Source: a bacterium (lineage in GTDB: Bacteria > Ratteibacteria > UBA8468 > B48-G9 > JAFGKM01). From it: a DNA stretch of 10,492 nucleotides. The DNA lies in contig JAKPNC010000150.1 of the NCBI GenBank assembly GCA_029548585.1, forward strand, positions 1 to 10,492. Direction: 5' to 3'. The notes beneath the pieces were generated by a model. The model saw only the letters and a program-made list of their open reading frames with translations. It ran no database searches and had not been told where the DNA came from. The translations under genes were made by a program, and so were the position numbers. Positions 1 through 7,039 of the stretch are shown here, piece after piece; positions within the stretch are counted from its first letter, which is position 1; each line of letters begins with the position of its first letter.

Positions 1-206
1 TTCCTGATAATCTCAAGAGCCCGGTCTGTTATGTCGGAAAGGCTCTTATCATCAGTCCTGGCATCCGCAACCTCAAGCACCACGTGGAGTCCTCCCTGAA
101 GATCGAGACCTCGCTTGATTTTCTTTCCGGGCGGGTAGAACTGGAAGGTAAAAAGAACGATTACTCCGATTATGACCAGGATCTTATAATAGTATTGTCT
201 CATCAT
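1..206 (-). CDS. secD: Protein translocase subunit SecD, N-terminal fragment (cut by window edge)
   Basis: SecD is the membrane subunit that, with SecF, uses the proton-motive force to help complete protein export through SecYEG. Only the first 68 codons lie in the window. They encode one hydrophobic segment (about residues 8-22, rich in I, V, L and F), then a basic stretch and the signature RGLDLQGG followed by LHVVLEV. This matches the conserved D1 motif that follows the first transmembrane helix of SecD. The start is the first of two adjacent ATG codons (204-206). It shares an ATGA overlap with the hisI stop and has AGAGG about ten bases upstream; the second ATG (201-203) is also possible. 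The gene appears translationally coupled to hisI rather than following yajC, its more usual partner. The six-helix membrane domain lies outside the window. Confidence 0.93.
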   Translation of the reverse strand, partial: MMRQYYYKILVIIGVIVLFTFQFYPPGKKIKRGLDLQGGLHVVLEVADARTDDKSLSDITDRALEIIR

Positions 207-595
207 TTTCTATAAACCTCTTTAGGGTTAAACAGCCTTTCCTGTGACTTGCAAAAAGTCCCGTTTTCTTTATCAAACCTCCGGAAAAAACAAGTATAAT
301 ACCCCATATGGCACGCTCCGCCTTTCTGTCCAACCTTGAAAAGCAGGGCGTCTCCGTCACAATCTATGTATACTTCATTGACAGTCTGGCAATTTCCGGA
401 TTCCTCGCCCTTGAGCCACAATCTCTCCCTGCTTCTGCTGTAATAATGCATCCTGCCCGTCTCAAGGGTTTTCAACAAAGCTTCGCAGTTCATGTGGGCA
501 AGCATGATTACCCGCCCTTCCATATCCTGCACAACGGCAGTCACGAGCCCTTTGTCATCAAACTTCACCTGTGATAAAATATCTTCTTTATTCAA
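203..595 (-). CDS. hisI: Phosphoribosyl-AMP cyclohydrolase (histidine biosynthesis)
   Basis: HisI opens the adenine ring of phosphoribosyl-AMP, the third step of histidine synthesis, in the cytoplasm. The 130-residue protein is a stand-alone cyclohydrolase without the HisE pyrophosphohydrolase domain found in fused versions. Family signatures are clear: SRSRERLWLKGEESGN at residues 53-68, the Mg-binding DCDGD at 78-82 (D78, D80, D82), and zinc cysteines C79, C95 (GGACH) and C102 (YYTCFFR) with the family spacing of 15 and 6 residues. The start is TTG (593-595), chosen because AGAAGG (604-609) sits eight bases upstream and no ATG occurs before residue 25, which would be too late. A GTG at residue 10 is a weaker alternative. 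A consensus promoter lies directly upstream. No other his gene is nearby. Its TGA overlaps the secD start. Confidence 0.96.
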   Translation of the reverse strand: MNKEDILSQVKFDDKGLVTAVVQDMEGRVIMLAHMNCEALLKTLETGRMHYYSRSRERLWLKGEESGNCQTVNEVYIDCDGDALLFKVGQKGGACHMGYYTCFFRRFDKENGTFCKSQERLFNPKEVYRK

Positions 596-603
596 TTTCC
601 AGA

Positions 604-609
604 CCTTCT
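604..609 (-). promoter_or_regulatory. Ribosome binding site supporting the hisI TTG start
   Basis: The minus strand reads AGAAGG here, eight bases before the TTG of hisI, which favours TTG over the GTG nine codons later. The predicted transcription start of the upstream promoter falls at about position 604, at or inside this motif, so the site might be absent from the mature 5' end. See the finding on the short leader. Confidence 0.5.
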
Positions 610-610
610 A

Positions 611-640
611 ATTATACAACCACCTTTGATAAAATGTCAA
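611..640 (-). promoter_or_regulatory. Consensus sigma-70 promoter for hisI-secD
   Basis: On the minus strand, TTGACA (635-640) and TATAAT (611-616) both match the housekeeping sigma consensus exactly, with an 18-base spacer (617-634). Transcription would start near position 604 and run into hisI. There is no extended -10 TG motif. The -35 box overlaps the ATG of the divergent methyltransferase gene (634-636), so the promoter lies between and partly inside two divergent genes. The match is seen directly; its activity is inferred. Confidence 0.8.
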
Positions 641-942
641 CTACTAAGGATACTACAAAAAAGAGATTGTGGCAAGAACTTCTGAAAATACCTTTTGGGA
701 AAAGAATCAGTTATTCTCAACTTGCCGGGAATATGGGCATGCCGGGCAAAACCAGGCATATAGCCTCTCTCCTGAAGGAAAATCCTTTTCTTATAGCGGT
801 ACCGTGCCACAGGGTAATCAAGAAGAACGGAACATACGGAGGTTACGCGCTCGGAGAAGATTTCAAGAAATATCTCCTTGAGTGGGAAGCTTCCTTTTTT
901 CGTCAAGGAACCGGAGAGCTGACTGAAGAACGGAAGCCATAA
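634..942 (+). CDS. Minimal O6-alkylguanine-DNA alkyltransferase-like protein
   Basis: This is the only plus-strand gene I accept. Proteins of the Ogt/MGMT family remove alkyl groups from guanine O6 by transferring them irreversibly to a cysteine. From ATG 634 it has 102 residues and consists only of the C-terminal DNA-binding and active-site domain; the N-terminal domain of Ada and Ogt is missing. It shows the domain start RLWQELLKIPFGK, the helix-turn-helix region ISYSQLAGNMG, a candidate arginine finger R41 and the active-site PCHRV with C58, followed by GGYALG. Because cysteine is present, it resembles a true transferase rather than an alkyltransferase-like (ATL) protein, which usually has tryptophan there. 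An open frame extends back to 571, but that would overlap hisI and the extra residues do not look like the family. No strong ribosome binding site precedes the ATG; TTG at 667 is an alternative. The last 80 bases overlap the convergent 713-residue gene. Confidence 0.88.
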   Translation: MSTTKDTTKKRLWQELLKIPFGKRISYSQLAGNMGMPGKTRHIASLLKENPFLIAVPCHRVIKKNGTYGGYALGEDFKKYLLEWEASFFRQGTGELTEERKP

Positions 943-3004
943 TCCACGTTGTATTCCATGGATTGTAGCCTCCCCTCCACATTTCCGATGGAGTCTTCAG
1001 TCCGAAAGAAAAATTGGTATGAAAAAACTGCTCCGCCTGTTCTCCCGCCACAGGATATCCCCAGTCCCCAGGAAATCTGGAAATACCGTGGGTCCATGCT
1101 TTCATCATTCCCTTGCCGAGTTTAACAAGCCTCTTTTCTCCGAGCATCCTGCCGAGATTGTATACTTCAAAGGGATAGAAAAAAACATCCAGGTGCATAT
1201 TCTGCACGCTTACGCCGGGCCAGAAAGTCGCCCTGAAACCCTGCCTGTGGCATATGCTTTCTTTCCTGAATCCTGGTTCCCACAGATATACAAAGGTGCT
1301 TGCCCAATCGGCTGCCAGTTTTGCGTAATTCCCGTATACGGGCATCCCTGTGATAAGAAACGCCTTGTACGCAGCGGAAAAGAAAAGCAGTCCCGCTTCT
1401 TTGTCCTCGCACATAGCATCGAGAGTGGCATGGCTGAAAGGCGTTTCAAGCCTGTCGGCAAAAAGGTAATAATACCTTTCAAGCAGAGTCAGGCCTTTTT
1501 TCAGAAAGTCATCTTTTCCCGTAACCTCGTACGCGGATAAAAGAGCGGTAATGCAGGAAGCCCCTCCCGCGGCGGCAAATTCATCGGAAGGTTTTCCTTC
1601 ATCCGTAAAAAAAAGAGGAAATATTTTCTTTCCGTTGAGGCTTTCCTCCCTGCTCAGGAAGCGGGCACTTTCTTCAACGGTTTTCAACCAGGTATCCTTT
1701 GCGGGAAGGAAGTGTCCGCGCAGCAGAAGAATAGAATCACAAAGGTTGCATACTGCCTCTCCAAAAGCCCTGGAGGGAGTGAGCCTTCCGTTAAGGCGGA
1801 AAGGTTCCCATTGTTTCTCCGCCAGCCAATACCTCAGGCACTTCAAGGCTTTTTCCCTTCCGGGGGACGGAGCATCTGCAAAGGCATCCATTACTTTACA
1901 GCCAATATCCGTCAAAATCCCTTTCTTCTCTTTTATTCCCAGGGATATCGCGCACCATGCGAGGCGCAGAGACTGTCCCGTCCACCCGAAAAGGAATGAG
2001 GGGGGACGATTATATACATTGCCTTCTTTTTCAGTTTCGGGAACAAGGAGAAAACCGTTTACTTCCCCTTCCCGCCATCTTGACAGCATGGCATTTTTTT
2101 TCAACATGACAGTTTTTTCAAGGCTGAACGCCTCTTTTGTCTTTGGGCGCAGGATATTCCAGCCCATCTCTATCATCCGCCTGAATCCCCTGCCTTCTTC
2201 ACACCTTGATACGTCAATGAAAAGGTTTTTTTCAAAAATGCCGCCTCTTCGCAGGTCAAGATATCCGCCTCCCGGCAAGGACACGGGGCACCTGTTGTTA
2301 TCATAGACTTTATCAGGAATATTATTCATTGCGACAACGCCGCTCAGGTTTACGATATTCCAGTTATTCCCCGAACGTACGACTCCGGACGACCACCAGT
2401 GTTCCCCATCCTTTCCCGAAAGGTTAATCCTGGACGGCATGGAAAAAACAGTCAGGGATACAAAACTTTTTTTATCTTCCCATTCGACATTCACCGCCGG
2501 TATGGGCAAACGGTGTTCTTCAACCACAAGAGAATATCCGTCCGTATCTCTCAACCTGGGGACCAGCGTTTTTTCAGATGCGGAAGGATTGCCGTTGTAA
2601 ATAACGTGGGGAATGGTGACTTTCTGTTTTCCCCCTTGTCCGGAAAGCAGGCCCGTGCCGAAAGAAACATGGAACATATCCGGCCGGCCCGTGAAGATCC
2701 ATCGCCGCTTCAAATGCAGATATTCTCCACTGAAAGAGAACTTATCGGAGATTTTGCAAAACCCCTGGGATGCTTCGATTTTTACGGCATGCCTGTTAAT
2801 TACCCTTGTTTTCAAAAAATCAGGCTGCCCGTAACACAGATTCCACGGCAGCGAGCTTGAAAAAGGATTGAGAGACGAATAATTGAAATTCAGCAGAACC
2901 TCGCCGTCTGCGGAGAAAGTGAAGTGGATATCATTCCCATCTTCCTGCAGTTCCAGAATTCTCGACCGTTGCCCGTTGGTGATTCTCCGGATTTTCCCTG
3001 TCAC
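863..3004 (-). CDS. Uncharacterised 713-residue protein, probably beta-sandwich plus (alpha/alpha)6 barrel, carbohydrate-active-like
   Basis: I do not recognise a named family. About residues 1-290 are beta-rich, with alternating hydrophobic and aromatic segments and motifs such as IPHVIYNGNP (131-140), VEEHRLPIP (161-169) and EHWWSSG (201-207). From about 330 to 700 the protein is helical, with repeated hairpin-like units ending in short turns: AFGEAVCNLCDSILLLRG, then ITALLSAYEVTG, then AGLLFFSAAYKAFLITG. This layout resembles glycosidases, epimerases and lyases built on an (alpha/alpha)6 toroid behind a beta-sandwich. Candidate functional residues are D529, E533, D534 and E536 (near HATLDAMCEDKE), H604 and D606, and D647 to E655 (DWGYPVAGE). 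There is no signal peptide or membrane segment, so it is probably cytoplasmic. The GTG start (3002-3004) shares a GTGA overlap with the M28 gene and has GGGGAG (3010-3015) five bases upstream. It is the last gene of the operon. The gene is confident; the fold is inference and no substrate is claimed. Confidence 0.85.
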   Translation of the reverse strand: MTGKIRRITNGQRSRILELQEDGNDIHFTFSADGEVLLNFNYSSLNPFSSSLPWNLCYGQPDFLKTRVINRHAVKIEASQGFCKISDKFSFSGEYLHLKRRWIFTGRPDMFHVSFGTGLLSGQGGKQKVTIPHVIYNGNPSASEKTLVPRLRDTDGYSLVVEEHRLPIPAVNVEWEDKKSFVSLTVFSMPSRINLSGKDGEHWWSSGVVRSGNNWNIVNLSGVVAMNNIPDKVYDNNRCPVSLPGGGYLDLRRGGIFEKNLFIDVSRCEEGRGFRRMIEMGWNILRPKTKEAFSLEKTVMLKKNAMLSRWREGEVNGFLLVPETEKEGNVYNRPPSFLFGWTGQSLRLAWCAISLGIKEKKGILTDIGCKVMDAFADAPSPGREKALKCLRYWLAEKQWEPFRLNGRLTPSRAFGEAVCNLCDSILLLRGHFLPAKDTWLKTVEESARFLSREESLNGKKIFPLFFTDEGKPSDEFAAAGGASCITALLSAYEVTGKDDFLKKGLTLLERYYYLFADRLETPFSHATLDAMCEDKEAGLLFFSAAYKAFLITGMPVYGNYAKLAADWASTFVYLWEPGFRKESICHRQGFRATFWPGVSVQNMHLDVFFYPFEVYNLGRMLGEKRLVKLGKGMMKAWTHGISRFPGDWGYPVAGEQAEQFFHTNFSFGLKTPSEMWRGGYNPWNTTWIMASVLQSALRFLDEKRKLPTQGDIS

Positions 3005-4338
3005 TTCAGCTCCCCGCCGAACAAATTCACGTGAAAGCGGGAGATCTGCGACCTTTCACCCTGTGATATCAGCCTGGGAAAAGGCATGGGTGCATCCCCG
3101 GAGAGCTCGGATATGATTGAACCTGCCGCTTCAACAACCTCTTGCATGACACCGAAATCGATTATTTCCAGCCTGTTGAGGTTGGAATGAAAGGGGAAAT
3201 AACCCTGGGCCATATTTGCCCTGCGGAACCATATGGAGGGAACTCCAAGCACGTTCATGGGAAAATGGTCGCTGTAAGGAGAAACGCCTCTCTCCACGTT
3301 ATACCATACTCCTGTCTTCCCGGTTTTCTCCTTCACGTACGAAAGAAGCTTTCCGTTCCCGGTAACCAGTATCTTGTTCTCCCCGTACAGGCAGCTGCAG
3401 CTGTCAAAATTTACTGCGAAAACGGCTTTCTTTACAGTATCGGCGTACTTCCTGGCAAAATTGAGGGATCCGTAAGAAAGGACCTCTTCGGAACCGCAGG
3501 AAACCAGTATTATGTTCCGGCGCCTTCTGCCATCCCCTCCAAACCTCCTGGCGAACTCAAGCAGGATGGCAACCCCGGTCGCGTTATCGGTTGCCCCTTC
3601 CCCTGCCATGACACTGTCATGGTGGGCTGTCACTATTATATTCCCGCTTCCGCCGCCTTTTACAACGCCTATTACGTTCTGGCTCACTGAGGAGGTCTTC
3701 CTGCCGGCAACCCTGACGAAGACCCGGCTTATTCCCTCGCGGAGAATGTCGACCACGTCAAAATACCTCGGGATCAGAACCGAAAGCATCTTCTCTTTCA
3801 TCCACATGTAAGGCATGCCGTCGGCTATTACCCAGGGCACAGGAAACCTGTTGTCGTTCATGATAAGGGCCTTTGCCCCCGAGTTGACAAGAGCGGAGTA
3901 ATCCCGCAGGCTTTCTCCCAGGCCGCCGTAGAGTATCACGGCCTTGCCTTCAATCTCCTTTTTTCTTTTAAAAGCAAGACTCACGTTTTCAAGGTATGCA
4001 ACCTCGAGGATCTCTCCATCAGGATTTTCCGTGAATCCCGACTGGGCAAGCGGGAGAACATCAAGTTTCTCCACCTTTCCATTTTTCACCTTGCCGAATT
4101 CCACGGCCGAATATTCCATCTTCTCCACGGGAAACTCCTGGATTTCGACAGAAAGTCCCGCTTCCCTGAAACCCTTCTCTATGTAACCTGCCGCTTTTTT
4201 TTCTCCGGCCGAACCATACATTCTTGTCCCTACATTTTTACAGATAAAATGCATATCCTTTTTCATCATCTCCATATCTTCTCCTGTAAGGTCAAAAGAT
4301 AGGGCCGCCATTGCGCCCAAAGGGAAAAGACATCTCAA
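3001..4338 (-). CDS. M28-family zinc metallopeptidase with PA-like domain
   Basis: M28 enzymes are co-catalytic di-zinc aminopeptidases or carboxypeptidases. The expected ligands are visible in order: H239 (TAHHDS), bridging D251 (ATDNATG), the general base and ligand pair E284-E285 (CGSEEV), D312 (NFDSC) and H384 (FHSNLN); SDHFP (356-360) is also typical. A region of about 85-215, containing GKAVILYGG and SGAKALIMND, resembles the protease-associated (PA) insert. At 445 residues the length is normal. Many M28 enzymes are secreted, but no signal peptide or lipobox is seen, so this one is probably cytoplasmic. The start taken is TTG (4336-4338), which forms a TTGA overlap with the coaB stop and has AGG six bases upstream; ATG at 4309-4311 (residue 10) is possible but has no ribosome binding site. 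The gene overlaps the following 713-residue gene by four bases, suggesting coupled synthesis. Substrate unknown. Confidence 0.92.
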   Translation of the reverse strand: MRCLFPLGAMAALSFDLTGEDMEMMKKDMHFICKNVGTRMYGSAGEKKAAGYIEKGFREAGLSVEIQEFPVEKMEYSAVEFGKVKNGKVEKLDVLPLAQSGFTENPDGEILEVAYLENVSLAFKRKKEIEGKAVILYGGLGESLRDYSALVNSGAKALIMNDNRFPVPWVIADGMPYMWMKEKMLSVLIPRYFDVVDILREGISRVFVRVAGRKTSSVSQNVIGVVKGGGSGNIIVTAHHDSVMAGEGATDNATGVAILLEFARRFGGDGRRRRNIILVSCGSEEVLSYGSLNFARKYADTVKKAVFAVNFDSCSCLYGENKILVTGNGKLLSYVKEKTGKTGVWYNVERGVSPYSDHFPMNVLGVPSIWFRRANMAQGYFPFHSNLNRLEIIDFGVMQEVVEAAGSIISELSGDAPMPFPRLISQGERSQISRFHVNLFGGELK

Positions 4339-4952
4339 TCCCCGCCTATGATTTCAATTATCCTGCATGCCACGTTCTCCCTTTCCATGCATTCAAACTC
4401 TTCTTTTCTGCCGTCCCTGTAAAGAAAGGCCACCCTGGATCTCCCGCCCTCCCCGAAAAATGCCGGCGTATCGGCGATTATCAGGTCGAGATTCTTCTCC
4501 AGGAGCTTTTTGGAAGCATTCCTGATAAGTTCTTCCGTCTCCAACGCAAAGCCTATCACCCTCTGTCCGTTTTTTTTCAACCCGGCAACCTCCTTCAATA
4601 TATCAGGGTTGGGCACAAGTTTCAGGAGCCATTCGGCCTTCCTCTTGACCTTCTCCCTTTCAGGGGAAGCAGGTTTCCAGTCTCCTACCGCCGCTGACAT
4701 GACCAGGACATCAGATGAAGGAAAATTGAGAAGGATGGCCTTTTTCATCTCTTCCGCCGTTTCCACCCTGACCAGGCGGACCCCGCCGGGGGCCGGGATG
4801 GAAACGGGGCCGCTTACCAGGATAACTTCGTGGCCGGCCTTCCTGGCATAATCCGCGACCAGGTACCCCATCCTTCCGGTAGAACGGTTGCTTATGAACC
4901 TTATTGGATCGATATATTCCCGGGTCGGTCCCGCACTAATCAGTATTTTCAT
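4335..4952 (-). CDS. coaB: Free-standing phosphopantothenate-cysteine ligase (CoaB)
   Basis: CoaB joins cysteine to 4'-phosphopantothenate using a nucleotide triphosphate, in coenzyme A synthesis. Most bacteria carry it as the C-terminal half of the CoaBC fusion; here the 205-residue protein begins directly at the synthetase domain (ATG, MKILISAGPTREYIDP), so the flavin-dependent decarboxylase CoaC must be encoded elsewhere. Seen motifs are FISNRSTGRMG with the conserved Asn, SAAVGDWKP, the lysine-rich KVKRK (the KxKK loop needed for the second half-reaction), PNPDIL and GFALET. The frame is open back to a TTG at 4971-4973, but GGAG lies only two bases before it and the family begins at the ATG. 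The chosen ATG has no clear ribosome binding site and lies 17 bases inside prfB, so it probably depends on coupling to prfB translation. Confidence 0.93.
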   Translation of the reverse strand: MKILISAGPTREYIDPIRFISNRSTGRMGYLVADYARKAGHEVILVSGPVSIPAPGGVRLVRVETAEEMKKAILLNFPSSDVLVMSAAVGDWKPASPEREKVKRKAEWLLKLVPNPDILKEVAGLKKNGQRVIGFALETEELIRNASKKLLEKNLDLIIADTPAFFGEGGRSRVAFLYRDGRKEEFECMERENVACRIIEIIGGD

Positions 4953-6057
4953 TTCTGGTTGAGAGCCATTCAAGCTCCGACTCTATGAAACCGTCTATCT
5001 CGCCGTCTATAACGGCATCCACGTTGCCTGTTTCAAAACCTGTCCTGTGGTCTTTTACCATGGTATAGGGGCAGAAAACGTAAGAACGTATCTGGCTTCC
5101 CCATTCTATCTTCTTCTGGACTCCGCGCCTTGCTTCTTCTTCCTTCTTCTTCTCCTCCATCCTCAACTGGTAAAGGCGGCTGAGAAGAAGCTTCATGGCA
5201 ATCTCGCGGTTCTTAAACTGAGTCCTTTCGTTCTGACACTGGACCACTATCCCCGTTGGCAGGTGCTTTATCCTTATTGCCGTCTCGACCTTGTTTACGT
5301 TCTGTCCCCCCGCGCCCCCGGCCCTGTAGGTATCTATCTCGAGGTCATCTTCGTTGATCTCTATGTCTACATCCTTGGGAGCCTCGGGGATCACGTTAAC
5401 GGCGGCAAAACTGGTATGCCTTCTCTTGTTGGAATCGAAAGGGGATATCCTTACAAGGCGGTGAACCCCGTTTTCACCCTTCAGGTAGCCGAAAGCATTC
5501 TGTCCGGATATTATTGCTGTGATCCTTTTAATGCCTGCTTCTTCGCCCGGCAGGAAATCTACCACATTCACGCCGAATCCCTGCCTGGCCACCCACTTGC
5601 TGTACATGCGCCACAGGATGCTTACCCAGTCGCACGCCTCCGTGCCGCCGGCCCCCGAATGGAGAGTGAAAATGGCGTTCTTGGAATCTTCCTCGTCCTT
5701 CCACATCAACTTTATCTTAAGCGCCCCGATATCCTTCTCTATTTCCCCGACAAGGCTTGAGCCTTCCCTGGCAAGATCGGCGTCTTCATCCTGCTCCAGC
5801 AGTTCCACGAGGGTTCCGAGATTTTCAAGCTTGCCGTCTATCATTTCTGCAGAAGAGATGGTATCGTTCAACAGGTTCCACCTTTCCATCTTATCCCTGT
5901 CTTCCTTAACGTTCCAGAATCCCTTCTTCTTCATCTCCCCGTCAAGAAGGAGAAATTTCTCCCTGTATCCCGGCAGGTTGAACTTGATTTTCATTTCATC
6001 CCACCTTTCTGAAAAGCGGGAGTGTTTCTCCTTGAGAAGATTTGATTCAGAGCTCAT
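4936..6057 (-). CDS. prfB: Peptide chain release factor 2
   Basis: RF2 recognises UAA and UGA stop codons and triggers peptide release on the ribosome. The 373-residue protein carries the RF2-specific tripeptide SPF at 205-207 and the catalytic GGQ at 250-252 in the context RAGGAGGQNVNK. The helical N-terminal domain (about 1-115) and the HSGAGGTEACDW motif are standard. The ATG (6055-6057) follows a strong GGAGG (6065-6069) seven bases upstream, located inside the end of obgE; the two genes overlap by 11 bases. In E. coli and many other bacteria, RF2 synthesis needs a +1 frameshift at an early CUU-UGA. Here the frame is uninterrupted from ATG to TAG, and the codons aligned to that place read CTG CCG (Leu-Pro, residues 28-29), so that autoregulation appears absent. 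Confidence 0.97.
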   Translation of the reverse strand: MSSESNLLKEKHSRFSERWDEMKIKFNLPGYREKFLLLDGEMKKKGFWNVKEDRDKMERWNLLNDTISSAEMIDGKLENLGTLVELLEQDEDADLAREGSSLVGEIEKDIGALKIKLMWKDEEDSKNAIFTLHSGAGGTEACDWVSILWRMYSKWVARQGFGVNVVDFLPGEEAGIKRITAIISGQNAFGYLKGENGVHRLVRISPFDSNKRRHTSFAAVNVIPEAPKDVDIEINEDDLEIDTYRAGGAGGQNVNKVETAIRIKHLPTGIVVQCQNERTQFKNREIAMKLLLSRLYQLRMEEKKKEEEARRGVQKKIEWGSQIRSYVFCPYTMVKDHRTGFETGNVDAVIDGEIDGFIESELEWLSTRNENTD

Positions 6058-7036
6058 TTATCTTCCTCCATACCCGTTCCATAAGATCCTTTACGCCTTC
6101 CCCCGTAATGGCAGATATAAGTATGCTTTCACTGAAACTCTCCCGAAAAGCCCTTATCCTTGCCTCAGGTATCTGAAGGTCAGTCTTGTTCCCCACTATG
6201 ATTTCGGGCCTTTCATAAAGGCCGTGTCCGTAAGAGACCAGTTCCCTGCGTATATTCAGGTAATTTGATACCGGGTCCGGCTGAGACATGTCCACGAGGT
6301 GGATAAGCACCCTGGTTCTCTCAACGTGCTTCAGAAACCTGTAACCGAGCCCCTTGCCCTCGGAAGCCCCCTCTATAAGCCCCGGTATATCGGCAATGAT
6401 GAAACTCCTCGAATCTCCCATGTATACGACCCCCAGGTTTGGAACAAGGGTTGTGAATGGATAGTCGGCAATCCGGGGCCTTGCCTTGGTAACTTTTGAT
6501 ATGAGGGTGGATTTTCCGCTGTTCGGATAACCTATGATCCCGACCTCCGCGATGAGTTTCAACTCGAGCCTCACATACCTTGATTCACCTGGCGCTCCCC
6601 TGGTAAACTTCCTCGGAGCCTGATTGGTGGGCGACTTGAAGCGGTTATTTCCGAACCCGCCCCTGCCCCCTCTCGCTATCTCGAAACGCTCTCCGTCCGC
6701 CAGCATGTCCTTCATGAAAATATCCCGGCCGTCCGAAACCTCGTTTACGATGGTGCCGCAGGGAACGCTTATAGACAGGTCCTGTCCGGTCCGGCCGCAA
6801 CGGTTATTTCCACTGCCGGCCTGTCCTTCCTCCGCCTCGTAGTGCTGCCTGAAATGGAAATCTATCAGGGTCCTTATATTCTTGTTGGCCACCAGGAAAA
6901 CGCTCCCGCCGTCTCCGCCGTCCCCGCCGGACGGGCCTCCCTTCGGGATATTTTTTTCCCTTCGGAATGCAACGCATCCGTCCCCGCCTTTGCCAGCCTT
7001 GATCCAAATCCTTGCTTCATCAAAAAATTTTGGCAT
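6047..7036 (-). CDS. obgE: GTPase Obg (CgtA), ribosome assembly
   Basis: Obg is an essential GTPase that binds the large ribosomal subunit and links its maturation to nucleotide levels and stress. The glycine-rich Obg fold covers about residues 1-158 (GGPSGGDGGDGG near 33-44, ARGGRGGFGNNRF near 121-133). The G domain follows, with P-loop GYPNSGKST at 169-177, switch DYPFTT at 191-196, DIPG at 216-219, NKTD at 283-286 and SAITGEG at 308-314. The 329-residue protein ends just after the G domain, so it lacks the variable C-terminal extension present in some Obg proteins. The ATG (7034-7036) is three bases after the stop of the phasin-like gene, with AAGGGG about 11 bases upstream. The commonest neighbours, rplU and rpmA, are not here; it sits between a phasin-like gene and prfB. 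Confidence 0.97.
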   Translation of the reverse strand: MPKFFDEARIWIKAGKGGDGCVAFRREKNIPKGGPSGGDGGDGGSVFLVANKNIRTLIDFHFRQHYEAEEGQAGSGNNRCGRTGQDLSISVPCGTIVNEVSDGRDIFMKDMLADGERFEIARGGRGGFGNNRFKSPTNQAPRKFTRGAPGESRYVRLELKLIAEVGIIGYPNSGKSTLISKVTKARPRIADYPFTTLVPNLGVVYMGDSRSFIIADIPGLIEGASEGKGLGYRFLKHVERTRVLIHLVDMSQPDPVSNYLNIRRELVSYGHGLYERPEIIVGNKTDLQIPEARIRAFRESFSESILISAITGEGVKDLMERVWRKINEL

Positions 7037-7039
7037 CTC

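Noticed and set aside
571..633. N-terminal extension of the alkyltransferase to position 571.
   Set aside because: It would run over the start of hisI and through its promoter, starts with GTG without a ribosome binding site, and adds no residues typical of the family.
1551..2306. Plus-strand open frame of 251 codons opposite the 713-residue gene.
   Set aside because: It is antisense to a well-supported gene with a good ribosome binding site, its translation is rich in Ser, Arg and Pro without family motifs, and it has no credible start context.
5047..6268. Long plus-strand frames (237 and 249 codons) opposite prfB and obgE.
   Set aside because: They mirror strongly conserved genes on the other strand and show no recognisable domain. 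Long antisense frames are common opposite such genes.
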